From the NCBI RefSeq assembly GCF_000758945.1, contig NZ_JRND01000003.1, positions 1 to 64,000 on the forward strand: 64,000 bases of DNA, read 5' to 3'. This document shows positions 17,514 to 24,865 of the stretch, in pieces. The DNA comes from Lancefieldella parvula_C (GTDB taxonomy: Bacteria > Actinomycetota > Coriobacteriia > Coriobacteriales > Atopobiaceae). The translations under genes and the position numbers were made by a program. A model generated the notes under the pieces. That model did no database searches. It was not told where the DNA came from and was given only the letters and a program-made list of their open reading frames with translations. Within the stretch, counting starts at the first letter, position 1, and each line of letters begins with the position of its first letter.

Positions 17514-17542
17514 TTGCATGGTTTGGAATGTCTCTCTATACT
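17514..17542 (+). promoter_or_regulatory. Strong sigma-70-type promoter of tRNA-Asn
   Basis: TTGCAT (17514-17519) and TATACT (17537-17542) are exactly 17 bases apart. Transcription would begin near 17549, 20 bases before the tRNA 5' end. Confidence 0.75.
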
Positions 17543-17568
17543 TAAACACCGCTGAGAAGCACACATAT

Positions 17569-17643
17569 TCCCCGATGGCGCAGCGGTAGCGCAGCTGACT
17601 GTTAATCAGCGTGTCGCAGGTTCAAATCCTGCTCGGGGAGCCA
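17569..17643 (+). tRNA. tRNA-Asn (anticodon GTT), CCA encoded
   Basis: The acceptor stem TCCCCGA (17569-17575) pairs with TCGGGGA (17633-17639), followed by G and an encoded CCA (17641-17643). The anticodon stem GCTGA/TCAGC encloses CTGTTAA, so the anticodon is GTT. The T-arm is GCAGG TTCAAAT CCTGC. A promoter lies just upstream and a terminator just downstream, so it is a single-gene transcription unit. Confidence 0.97.
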
Positions 17644-17651
17644 GAATTTTC

Positions 17652-17678
17652 AAGACCAGGCAATGCCTGGTCTTTTTT
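17652..17678 (+). terminator. Intrinsic terminator after tRNA-Asn
   Basis: AAGACCAGGC (17652-17661) and GCCTGGTCTT (17665-17674) form a perfect 10-bp stem with loop AAT and a run of six T (17673-17678). Confidence 0.92.
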
Positions 17679-17955
17679 GTTTAAAGAACCGTTCTGCTTT
17701 TCTCGCATTAGGCAGATTTTTATATGCTGATTTGAAGAGGACGATTTTCTCGACAATTTGGTCATTTGACCGATTTTTCTTTATTTATCCTCAAAAACTT
17801 CAAAATTGACACCGTAAAAGGTACAAAACATAACGCTTACGGTATTTCTGCAACCGTTGAGCGACATCTCACAAAGAGCTGTGATGAGATTTGTTAACGT
17901 ACTCATTAAGGTCAGTGTTATGCAAAAGGCATAACAAATGAGAAAGGTCACTACT
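17679..17955 (+). promoter_or_regulatory. mglB upstream control region
   Basis: There is no gene in these 277 bases. They contain AAAGAACCGTTC (17683-17694, whose inverse occurs in the galM/galR intergenic region) and two TTTTCTCG motifs (17698 and 17745). There is also an imperfect palindrome, CGCT-T-ACGGT (17834-17843) / ACCGT-TG-AGCG (17853-17863), a weak promoter match TTGAGC (17857) - 17 - TGTGAT (17880), and the LacI-type operator at 17892. A long leader and regulated transcription of mglBAC are inferred. Confidence 0.5.
17892..17905. promoter_or_regulatory. Candidate LacI-family (GalR) operator, mgl copy
   Basis: TGTTAACGTACTCA has the TG...ACGT...CA frame with a central CG that is typical of LacI-family operators. 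An identical 14-mer lies at 27210-27223 upstream of galM, and a one-mismatch copy lies at 27398-27411 before the regulator gene. Such conservation at all three gal-related units supports common control by the product of 27433-28461. Confidence 0.75.
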
Positions 17956-19239
17956 ATGGATGTGTCTCGTCGCAGTTTTCTAAAGTTCTGTGGTCTAGGC
18001 GTTCTTAGCGTTGGTGGATCTAGCGTTCTTGCAGCTTGCGCACCTAGCGAGAAAAAAGAGGAAGGCGCTAAAGATGCAAAGGTAGAGAACAAGGATAAGC
18101 CTGTTGTCTTCTTTAACCGCCAGCCTTCCAACAGCTCCACTGGTGAGCTTGATACAAACACTCTTAACTTCAACAAAGACACTTATTACGTTGGCTTTGA
18201 TGCAGTTCAGGGTGCAGAGCTCCAGGGCCAGATGGTTCTTGATTACATCAAGGCTCACGCAGCTGAGCTTGATCGCAACAAGGACGGCATTATTGGTTAC
18301 GTTCTTGCAATTGGTGACATTGGTCACAACGACTCTATCGCTCGTACTCGTGGTGTCCGTAAGGCACTTGGTACTGGCATCGAGAAGGACGGCAAGATTA
18401 TTTCCGATCCAGTAGGCACCAACACCGATGGCTCCGCTTCTGTTGTTCAGGACGGCAAGCTTGAGGTCGGCGGCAAGTCCTACACCATCCGTGAGCTTGC
18501 TTCTCAGGAGATGAAGAACACCGCTGGTGCAACATGGGATGCTGCAACCGCTGGTAACGCAATTGCTGCTTGGTCTTCTTCCTTCGGCGATCAGATTGAT
18601 GTTGTTGTTTCCAACAACGACGGTATGGGCATGTCCATCTTCAACGCATGGTCAAAGGCTCAGAAGGTCCCAACCTTTGGTTACGACGCTAACTCTGACG
18701 CTGTTGCAGCTATTGCTGACGGCTATGCAGGCACCATTTCCCAGCACCCAGATGTTCAGGCTTATCTGACTCTCCGTCTGCTCCGCAACGCTCTTGACGG
18801 CGCTGACATCAATACCGGCATTGAGTCCGCAGACGATGCTGGCAACAAGATTGACTCCAAGGACTACAAGTATGTTGCAGAGCAGCGTTCTTACTACGCT
18901 CTCAACCTTGCAGTTACCGCTGAGAACTACAAGGACAACCTTGACGCAACCACTACCTATCCAGAGGCTTCTAAGCAGCTGAGCGCAGACAAGCACCCAG
19001 AGAAGAAGGTTTGGCTCAACACCTACAACTCTGGCGACAACTTCCTTGGTTCAACCTATGTACCACTGCTCAAGAAGTATGCTCCACTGCTCAACCTCAA
19101 CGTTGAGTTCATCGCAGGCGATGGCCAGACTGAGTCCAACATTACCAACCGTCTTGGCAACCCTGACGAGTACGATGCATTTGCATTCAACATGGTTAAG
19201 ACCGACAACGGTTCTTCCTATACCCAGCTGCTTAAGTAA
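17956..19239 (+). CDS. mglB: Galactose/glucose ABC transporter substrate-binding lipoprotein
   Basis: Captures galactose or glucose outside the membrane and delivers it to MglA/MglC. The start of the protein has a twin-arginine motif (SRRSFLKF), a hydrophobic stretch and a lipobox (LAAC), so it appears to be a Tat-exported lipoprotein. A DRNKDGIIGY loop matches the calcium-binding loop of the E. coli galactose-binding protein, followed by the similarly conserved GDIGHNDSIART segment. I chose the ATG at 17956 because AGAAAGG precedes it; the ATG at 17938 lacks a clear ribosome-binding site. A hairpin separates it from mglA. The length (427 residues) exceeds E. coli MglB mainly in the C-terminal half. 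Confidence 0.92.
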   Translation: MDVSRRSFLKFCGLGVLSVGGSSVLAACAPSEKKEEGAKDAKVENKDKPVVFFNRQPSNSSTGELDTNTLNFNKDTYYVGFDAVQGAELQGQMVLDYIKAHAAELDRNKDGIIGYVLAIGDIGHNDSIARTRGVRKALGTGIEKDGKIISDPVGTNTDGSASVVQDGKLEVGGKSYTIRELASQEMKNTAGATWDAATAGNAIAAWSSSFGDQIDVVVSNNDGMGMSIFNAWSKAQKVPTFGYDANSDAVAAIADGYAGTISQHPDVQAYLTLRLLRNALDGADINTGIESADDAGNKIDSKDYKYVAEQRSYYALNLAVTAENYKDNLDATTTYPEASKQLSADKHPEKKVWLNTYNSGDNFLGSTYVPLLKKYAPLLNLNVEFIAGDGQTESNITNRLGNPDEYDAFAFNMVKTDNGSSYTQLLK

Positions 19240-19265
19240 TTAAGTAGTCGATAGCACGAAACAAT

Positions 19266-19296
19266 ACCGGAGGGGAGACACCTGCTCTCCTCCGGT
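19266..19296 (+). terminator. Stem-loop between mglB and mglA
   Basis: ACCGGAGGGGAGA (19266-19278) pairs with TCTCCTCCGGT (19286-19296) with a small bulge. There is no long T-run. Such hairpins after binding-protein genes commonly stabilise the upstream mRNA or reduce read-through, giving more binding protein than transporter; that role is inferred here. Confidence 0.55.
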
Positions 19297-19343
19297 GTTC
19301 TCGCGAATAAGCGCAATAACTTAGCGAGATAAGGGGTGATTAC

Positions 19344-20852
19344 ATGGCAGATACAGAAAACGATATCGTTCTAACAATTGATGGAATGAGCAAGTCCTTT
19401 GGACGTAACCGCGTTCTGGATCACATTTCAATGAACGTACGCCGTGGAACCGTTATGGGTCTTATGGGAGAGAACGGCGCAGGCAAATCTACCATGATGA
19501 AGTGCCTGTTTGGTACGTATCAAAAAGATGAAGGCAAGATATTTCTTGACGGCAAAGAGGTTAATTTCTCTGGACCAAAAGACGCACTTGAGAATGGCGT
19601 CGCAATGGTTCACCAGGAGCTTAACCAGTGCCTTGATAGAAATGTTGTAGATAACTTGTTCCTTGGTCGCTATCCCGTTAATGCAATGGGTGTTGTCGAC
19701 GAGGGACGCATGAAAAAAGAGGCTAACGAGCTCTTCAGGCGTCTTGGTATGACCGTAGACCTGACACAGCCTATGAAGAACATGTCAGTATCTCAGCGTC
19801 AAATGTGCGAGATTGCAAAGGCAATTTCTTACAACGCAAAGATTATTGTTCTTGATGAGCCTACTTCTTCACTTATGACCCAAGAGGTCGAGAAACTCTT
19901 TGAGATGATTCATATGCTCAAAGAGCAGGGAATTTCTTTGGTCTATATCTCTCACAAGATGGATGAGATCTTTGAGATTTGCGACGACATTTCAGTTCTT
20001 CGTGACGGTAAGCTTGTTATGACCAAGCGCTCTGATGAGACCAACATGAATGAGCTTATCTCAGCAATGGTCGGTCGCTCACTTGAGAATCGCTTCCCAG
20101 ATGTTACTAACACACCTGGTAAGACGTATCTTTCTATTCAGCACCTTTCAACTAAATACGAGCCATACCTTCAAGACGTCACTTTTGACGTAAGGAAGGG
20201 CGAGATCTTTGGTCTGTATGGTCTTGTCGGCGCTGGTAGAACAGAGCTTCTTGAGACAATCTTTGGTGTAAGAACCAGAGCTGCAGGTCGTGTCTATGTC
20301 AACGGGCACCTTATGAACTTCTCGACAGCCGCAGAGGCAATGGATCACGGCTTTGCCATGATTACCGAGGAGCGTAAAGCAAACGGCCTATTCCTTAAGG
20401 GTGACCTGACGTTTAACACAACCATTGCAAACTTGAATCAGTACAAGGCTGGTCCAATTCTTTCTGATCCTAAGATGACTAAGGCTACCGTCAACGAGCT
20501 CAAGGTTATGAACACCAAGGCTCAGGGTCCATCAGACTTGATTTCAAGCCTTTCTGGCGGCAACCAGCAGAAGGTCATTTTTGGTAAATGGCTCGAGCGC
20601 TATCCACAGGTTTTCCTGATGGACGAGCCTACTCGTGGTATTGATGTTGGTGCTAAATATGAGATCTACCAGCTCATTATTGATATGGCTAAGAGCGGTA
20701 CCACTATTATCGTAGTCTCTTCGGAGATGCCAGAGATTCTGGGAATTACTAACCGAATTGGCGTTATGTCCAACGGTAGACTCTCGGGCATTGTAAATAC
20801 CAACGAGACAAATCAAGAAGAACTCCTGCGCCTCAGCGCAAAGTACCTGTAG
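19344..20852 (+). CDS. mglA: Galactose/methyl-galactoside ABC transporter ATP-binding protein
   Basis: Powers sugar import at the cytoplasmic face. A 502-residue protein with two ABC domains in tandem, as in MglA/RbsA. The first has Walker A GENGAGKST (residue ~45), a degenerate signature (SVSQRQM) and Walker B (IIVLDEPTS). The second has a degenerate Walker A (GLVGAGRTEL), a full signature SGGNQQK near 410 and FLMDEPTRG. It starts after AAGGGGTG and ends at 20852; the mglC ribosome-binding site overlaps its stop codon, so it belongs to the mglBAC operon. Confidence 0.94.
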   Translation: MADTENDIVLTIDGMSKSFGRNRVLDHISMNVRRGTVMGLMGENGAGKSTMMKCLFGTYQKDEGKIFLDGKEVNFSGPKDALENGVAMVHQELNQCLDRNVVDNLFLGRYPVNAMGVVDEGRMKKEANELFRRLGMTVDLTQPMKNMSVSQRQMCEIAKAISYNAKIIVLDEPTSSLMTQEVEKLFEMIHMLKEQGISLVYISHKMDEIFEICDDISVLRDGKLVMTKRSDETNMNELISAMVGRSLENRFPDVTNTPGKTYLSIQHLSTKYEPYLQDVTFDVRKGEIFGLYGLVGAGRTELLETIFGVRTRAAGRVYVNGHLMNFSTAAEAMDHGFAMITEERKANGLFLKGDLTFNTTIANLNQYKAGPILSDPKMTKATVNELKVMNTKAQGPSDLISSLSGGNQQKVIFGKWLERYPQVFLMDEPTRGIDVGAKYEIYQLIIDMAKSGTTIIVVSSEMPEILGITNRIGVMSNGRLSGIVNTNETNQEELLRLSAKYL

Positions 20853-20867
20853 GAGAGGATGATACAA

Positions 20868-22523
20868 ATGCCAAAAACAGGTGGATCTGTTCTGACGGCC
20901 GAGCAGGAAAAAGAGCTGCTAAAGCCTATTGATCAGAAGATTGGTTCCATTCAGGCTCAGATTGATGAGCTTCGCGCAAATGGTACCAACAAAGTAATTT
21001 CAACACTGAGCGCAATTGAGTCTGCAAAGCGCGATAAGTCTATCTCTGCCGAAGAGCGCAACACGCTTATCGAGGGCTACAAGGCTGAACTGGAGCTTGC
21101 AAAGAAGGTTGAGTCCGAGAATAGCGCTCAGGTCTCCAAGCTTATTGCAGAGGCCGAGGCTTATCTTAAGGAGCACTACAAGAACGAGTACCTGGAGCCT
21201 GTAAAGGCTAGCTGTGCTCTTGAGAAGGAGCAGGCTAAGCAGAACTACGCTGCTGCTCTTGAGCGCCTCAAGAAGGAGCATGAAGAGGCTGTCAGCAAGA
21301 CTTCTGACGCTCAAGAAATCAAAGACGAGAAGTACGTCTATAAGAACCGTCAGTTTGATGCAAAGGTCAACTATCAGAAAGACCTTCAGCGCATCAAAGA
21401 CCGTGCTCATAATGCGTTTAGTCATGAGTATCACCTCATCGACCTTCTCAGGATGTCTAAGTTCACTCCACTGGAGTCTCAGGCTCAGAAGTGGGAGAAC
21501 TACAAGTACACCTTCAACACCCGTTCATTCTTGCTTCAGAACGGCCTGTACATTGTTATTCTCCTGGTGTTTATTGCCCTTTGTATCATTACCCCAGCAG
21601 TCAAGGGCACTCAGCTTTTGACATACTCCAACGTCATCAACATTCTTCAGCAGGCATCGCCTCGAATGTTCCTGGCTCTTGGTGTAGCTGGATTGATTCT
21701 GCTTACCGGTACTGACCTTTCCATTGGTCGTATGGTTGGTATGGGCATGACCGCTTCAACCATCATCATGCACCAGGGCATCAATACTGGTCAGGTCTTT
21801 GGTATCACGTTTGACCTCACTGGTATTCCAATTCCTGTCAGAATCATCATGGCTTTGGTTACCTGTATTGTTCTCTGCACCTGCTTTACCAGTATCGCTG
21901 GCTTCTTTACTGCTAAGTTTAAGATGCACCCATTCATCTCGACCATGGCTAACATGCTGATTATCTTTGGTATTGTTACCTATGCAACAAAGGGTGTTTC
22001 TTTTGGTGCTATCGAGCCATCTATTCCAGACATGGTCATTCCACGAATTGGTAAATTCCCATCAATTATTTTGTGGGCAATCGCAGCTATTGCTATTGTT
22101 TGGTTCATCTGGAACAAGACCACCTTTGGTAAGAATCTCTATGCTGTAGGTGGAAACCCCGAGGCAGCAGCTGTTTCCGGTATCTCTGTCTTTAGAGTTA
22201 TGGTTGGCGCTTTTGTTATGGCTGGTATCCTTTACGGATTTGGTTCATGGCTCGAGTGCATGCGTATGGTCGGCTCTGGTTCCGCAGCTTACGGCCAGGG
22301 TTGGGACATGGACGCAATCGCAGCCTGCGTTGTTGGTGGCGTCTCGTTCACCGGTGGTATTGGTAAGATCTCCGGTGTTACCGTGGGTGTTCTTATCTTC
22401 ACCGCACTGACTTACGCACTGACCATTCTTGGTATTGATACCAACCTGCAGTTTGTTTTCTCGGGCGTCATTATTCTGACCGCTGTCACCCTTGACTGCT
22501 TGAAGTACGTCCAGAAGAAGTAG
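20868..22523 (+). CDS. mglC: Galactose ABC transporter permease with long N-terminal coiled-coil extension
   Basis: The membrane subunit of the MglBAC importer. The C-terminal ~325 residues (from about residue 225) form a BPD_transp_2-type permease with about eight to ten hydrophobic helices and family segments such as GTDLSIGRMVGMG, GNPEAAAVSGI and GGVSFTGG. The first ~220 residues are hydrophilic, rich in Lys/Glu/Ala and predicted helical with heptad-like spacing. This part has no counterpart in E. coli MglC (~336 residues). I prefer ATG 20868 over 20859 because AGGAGAGG (20851-20858) is 9 bases before it but only touches 20859. An intrinsic terminator follows. Confidence 0.9.
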   Translation: MPKTGGSVLTAEQEKELLKPIDQKIGSIQAQIDELRANGTNKVISTLSAIESAKRDKSISAEERNTLIEGYKAELELAKKVESENSAQVSKLIAEAEAYLKEHYKNEYLEPVKASCALEKEQAKQNYAAALERLKKEHEEAVSKTSDAQEIKDEKYVYKNRQFDAKVNYQKDLQRIKDRAHNAFSHEYHLIDLLRMSKFTPLESQAQKWENYKYTFNTRSFLLQNGLYIVILLVFIALCIITPAVKGTQLLTYSNVINILQQASPRMFLALGVAGLILLTGTDLSIGRMVGMGMTASTIIMHQGINTGQVFGITFDLTGIPIPVRIIMALVTCIVLCTCFTSIAGFFTAKFKMHPFISTMANMLIIFGIVTYATKGVSFGAIEPSIPDMVIPRIGKFPSIILWAIAAIAIVWFIWNKTTFGKNLYAVGGNPEAAAVSGISVFRVMVGAFVMAGILYGFGSWLECMRMVGSGSAAYGQGWDMDAIAACVVGGVSFTGGIGKISGVTVGVLIFTALTYALTILGIDTNLQFVFSGVIILTAVTLDCLKYVQKK

Positions 22524-22546
22524 CTGGCACTCCCGCGCCGCGCACA

Positions 22547-22578
22547 GCAAGTGCGGAAACGCAGCGCAAGTGCGGAAA
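22547..22578. repeat. 13-bp direct repeat after mglC
   Basis: GCAAGTGCGGAAA occurs at 22547-22559 and again at 22566-22578, 19 bases apart, just before the mglC terminator. Function unknown; perhaps a remnant of the repeat-rich intergenic region. Confidence 0.7.
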
Positions 22579-22601
22579 GCATGCTATTACGTGCAAGTTT
22601 C

Positions 22602-22633
22602 GAGGCGTCTACTTACGTAGACGCCTCTTTTTT
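22602..22633 (+). terminator. Intrinsic terminator of mglBAC
   Basis: GAGGCGTCTAC (22602-22612) and GTAGACGCCTC (22617-22627) form a perfect 11-bp stem with loop TTAC, followed by six T. It is itself flanked by a 9-bp outer inverted repeat, ACGTGCAAG (22589-22597) and CTTGCACGT (22648-22656). Confidence 0.93.
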
Positions 22634-22745
22634 GGCGAAAGACAACGCTTGCACGTTAAGGAAAAGTGGCTTTACGGGGAAATTACAAAGCAGCTGGTAA
22701 AACACTGTATCAATTTAGACATATGTCCTTTTAGAATTTTCGCAA

Positions 22746-23077
22746 CACACCTATGGCGGATAATCTGCAATTTTTGTCCCTGAGAGCACACCTATGGCTG
22801 ATATTCTGCAGTTTCAGAGAGAAATAACACACCAATGTCAAAAAATATGTTAACTATCGACAGATTATCCGACTTTACTGTGGTCGGGCTTCTCGATACA
22901 TGCAGATTATCCGACATAGATGTGGTCGGGCTTCTCGATACATGTAGATAATCTGACGTAGGTGTGGTCGGGCATTGAGTAGAGCCATCTGCGACAGATT
23001 ATCCGACATAGGTGTGTTAGAAGGGTCAAATCAGACCCCACATCCAACAGAATATCTGACTTTGCTGTGCTTGAGCG
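22746..23077. repeat. Array of ~42-bp degenerate repeats, three inverted plus five direct
   Basis: The core is CAGATTATCCGACATAGGTG followed by TG. Forward copies begin at 22861, 22903, 22945, 22995 and 23048; the first three are spaced exactly 42 bases, then 50 and 53. Inverted copies lie at 22746-22768, 22787-22809 and (badly decayed) 22828-22851, spaced 41 and 41. Units two apart also share GGTCGGGCTTCTCGATACAT after the core (22882 and 22924). The two halves meet head to head around 22855. It lies in the ~0.7-kb gene-free stretch (22524-23227) between two convergent terminators, where no protein-coding frame is convincing. It is not a CRISPR: there are no unique equal-length spacers and the copies are in both orientations. 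Confidence 0.85.
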
Positions 23078-23111
23078 TTCTTTAACTGTCGTGGGCTGAC
23101 GATTTGGCGGT

Positions 23112-23147
23112 AAAAAAACAAGAGAGCCGATTTTCTCGGCCCTCTTG
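23112..23147 (-). terminator. Intrinsic terminator of galMKT
   Basis: Read on the minus strand, CAAGAGGGCCGA (complement of 23136-23147) pairs with TCGGCTCTCTTG (complement of 23119-23130) with one mismatch, followed by seven T (complement of 23112-23118). The loop and stem include the recurring motif TTTTCTCG (23131-23138). Confidence 0.88.
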
Positions 23148-23227
23148 CTGGGTGATTTTTGCGGTTGCGAGATACGTTATTGCTCGTGGAGCACCGTGAG
23201 CTGCGCCGAACCTGCGGGCGGCAGCAG

Positions 23228-24865
23228 CTACAGAGACTCGAGGAAGCGATGCTGTGCGGCTCGTCCTTCTTCGTCCCATTTGAATACGCCGGCGTCCTCT
23301 AAAACGTGCGAGAAGACAATGCCAACTTCGTCGTAAATGTACTTCTTGAGCTGCTCAGACGAGAGGGAAGAGATGTCCTTCTTCGAAGCAGTATCCTTAC
23401 TAGAATCGTCGCCCTGCTCAAGCAGCTTGGCGTAGATCTGGCGAGCCCAATCGGCATGAGAGATGGTGGTGGAGTCCGTAGTCAGCTGTCCATAGACTGC
23501 GTTAGCTTTCTTGTCATTTGCCAGGCACTGCTCCATAACCGACTGAACTTTGTTGAGCTCTGGCACAAGGCGAGGAGGAAGTACAGCAAGGCCCATGACC
23601 TCGATGAGGCCGATATTCTCTTTCTTGATGTGGTGATACTCGGCATGAGGATGGAAGATGCCAAGCGGATGCTTTTCGCTGGTAACGTTGCAGCGCAGCG
23701 CAAGAAAGACCACGTACGTCTCATCTTCAAGCTTGCGAACAACTGGGGTAACCGTGTTGTGGGGCTCGCCGTCAGTTTCCGCATAAACAGAGACGGATTC
23801 GTCGGTATAGCTGCGCCATGCGGTGATGATAAGCTCTGCAGCTTTGAGTGCTTCTTCTCGACTGGTAGAGGAGAGGCGAAGAACGGAGAGTGGCCACTTG
23901 AGAATTGCACCCGCCACCTCGGGGAACTGCTTGAGCTCAAACTCTTCTGCAACTTCTGCGCGCATCATAGGGAACTCGTAACGTCCGCCCTGGTAGTGAT
24001 CGTGCGAGAGGATCGATCCGCCCACAATGGGCAGGTCAGCGTTTGAACCAATGAAGTAGTGGGGAAACCTGTCCACAAAGTCAAAGAGGTTGACCAGCGC
24101 CTCGTGATCAATGTGCATAGGAATGTGATCCGAGTTCATGGCAATGCAGTGCTCGTTGAAGTATGCGTACGGACTGTACTGGAATCCCCAACGATGCTGG
24201 TTGAGCTCAATGGGGATGATGCGCAGGTTCTGCCTGGCAGGATGAGCGCCTGCACCAGACGAAGCGCCGCGTCCAGAATAACCCTCATTATCAAGGCAGA
24301 GCTGGCATGCAGGGTACTTCTCGCCAGAAGTGTTTTGAGCCGTTTTAGCTGCAGCAATCTCGCGAGGATCTTTTTCTGGCTTGGAGAGGTTGATGGTAAT
24401 CTCAAGGTCTCCCCAGGTAGTTGGCGTAGTCCAGGTAATGTTTCTGGCAATGGCACTTCTTCTGACATAGCCGGCATCGCAGCAGAGCGCGTAGAACCAG
24501 TCAGTTGCAGCGCGAGGTCCCTCAGAAGTGTACAGCTCGTTGAAATGGCGTGCGACCTCGGAAGGCTTTGGCAGCAGAAGGCCCATAACACGCATGGCAA
24601 AAGAGTCCTCGCCACTCTGGGTGTTCTCGACAAGTCCATGAGAAACAGCTAGACGGGCAAGCTCGGCCAGCGTCTGGTCAAGATCAAACGACGCCAGGTC
24701 AATCTTCTCCCAAGGCTTAACAGGAGCGGGTCCCTCGTACGAAAGCATGTCCAACAGCGCGTTATAGCACCAGGTCAGATCCTCAGTTTGAATAAGTCCG
24801 CGCTCGCATGCATACGCAACAAGCTGCTGAATGCACAGTGCGCTTTCGTTATCTGCTACAGCCAT
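23228..24865 (-). CDS. galT: UDP-glucose-hexose-1-phosphate uridylyltransferase (Firmicutes-type GalT)
   Basis: Swaps galactose-1-phosphate and UDP-glucose in the Leloir pathway. A 545-residue protein of the long GalT type found in lactobacilli, streptococci and relatives, not the ~350-residue HIT-type enzyme. Recognisable segments are EHCIAMNSDHIPMHIDH, LSHDHYQGGRYEFPM and FHPHAEYHHIKKENIG. I set the start at the ATG on 24863-24865, inside the last codons of galK (ATGGCTGTAG contains the galK stop), with GGGAG upstream. Translation is probably coupled to galK. A terminator lies ~80 bases after its stop. Confidence 0.94.
   Translation of the reverse strand: MAVADNESALCIQQLVAYACERGLIQTEDLTWCYNALLDMLSYEGPAPVKPWEKIDLASFDLDQTLAELARLAVSHGLVENTQSGEDSFAMRVMGLLLPKPSEVARHFNELYTSEGPRAATDWFYALCCDAGYVRRSAIARNITWTTPTTWGDLEITINLSKPEKDPREIAAAKTAQNTSGEKYPACQLCLDNEGYSGRGASSGAGAHPARQNLRIIPIELNQHRWGFQYSPYAYFNEHCIAMNSDHIPMHIDHEALVNLFDFVDRFPHYFIGSNADLPIVGGSILSHDHYQGGRYEFPMMRAEVAEEFELKQFPEVAGAILKWPLSVLRLSSTSREEALKAAELIITAWRSYTDESVSVYAETDGEPHNTVTPVVRKLEDETYVVFLALRCNVTSEKHPLGIFHPHAEYHHIKKENIGLIEVMGLAVLPPRLVPELNKVQSVMEQCLANDKKANAVYGQLTTDSTTISHADWARQIYAKLLEQGDDSSKDTASKKDISSLSSEQLKKYIYDEVGIVFSHVLEDAGVFKWDEEGRAAQHRFLESL

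Noticed and set aside
17758..17790. GGTCATTTGACC followed by T-rich DNA as a terminator
   Set aside because: Only a five-base stem with a two-base loop; nothing transcribed from upstream would need it after the tRNA terminator.
22746..23077. CRISPR array
   Set aside because: Copies are in both orientations, degenerate, partly contiguous, and lack unique spacers of even length; no cas gene is near.
22524..23227. Small protein gene in the mglC-galT spacer
   Set aside because: No frame of useful length has a start with a ribosome-binding site, and the DNA is occupied by repeats and two terminators.
23306..24046. Open frame on the plus strand across galT (246 codons)
   Set aside because: Antisense to a well-supported galT; product shows no domain and there is no promoter or ribosome-binding site.
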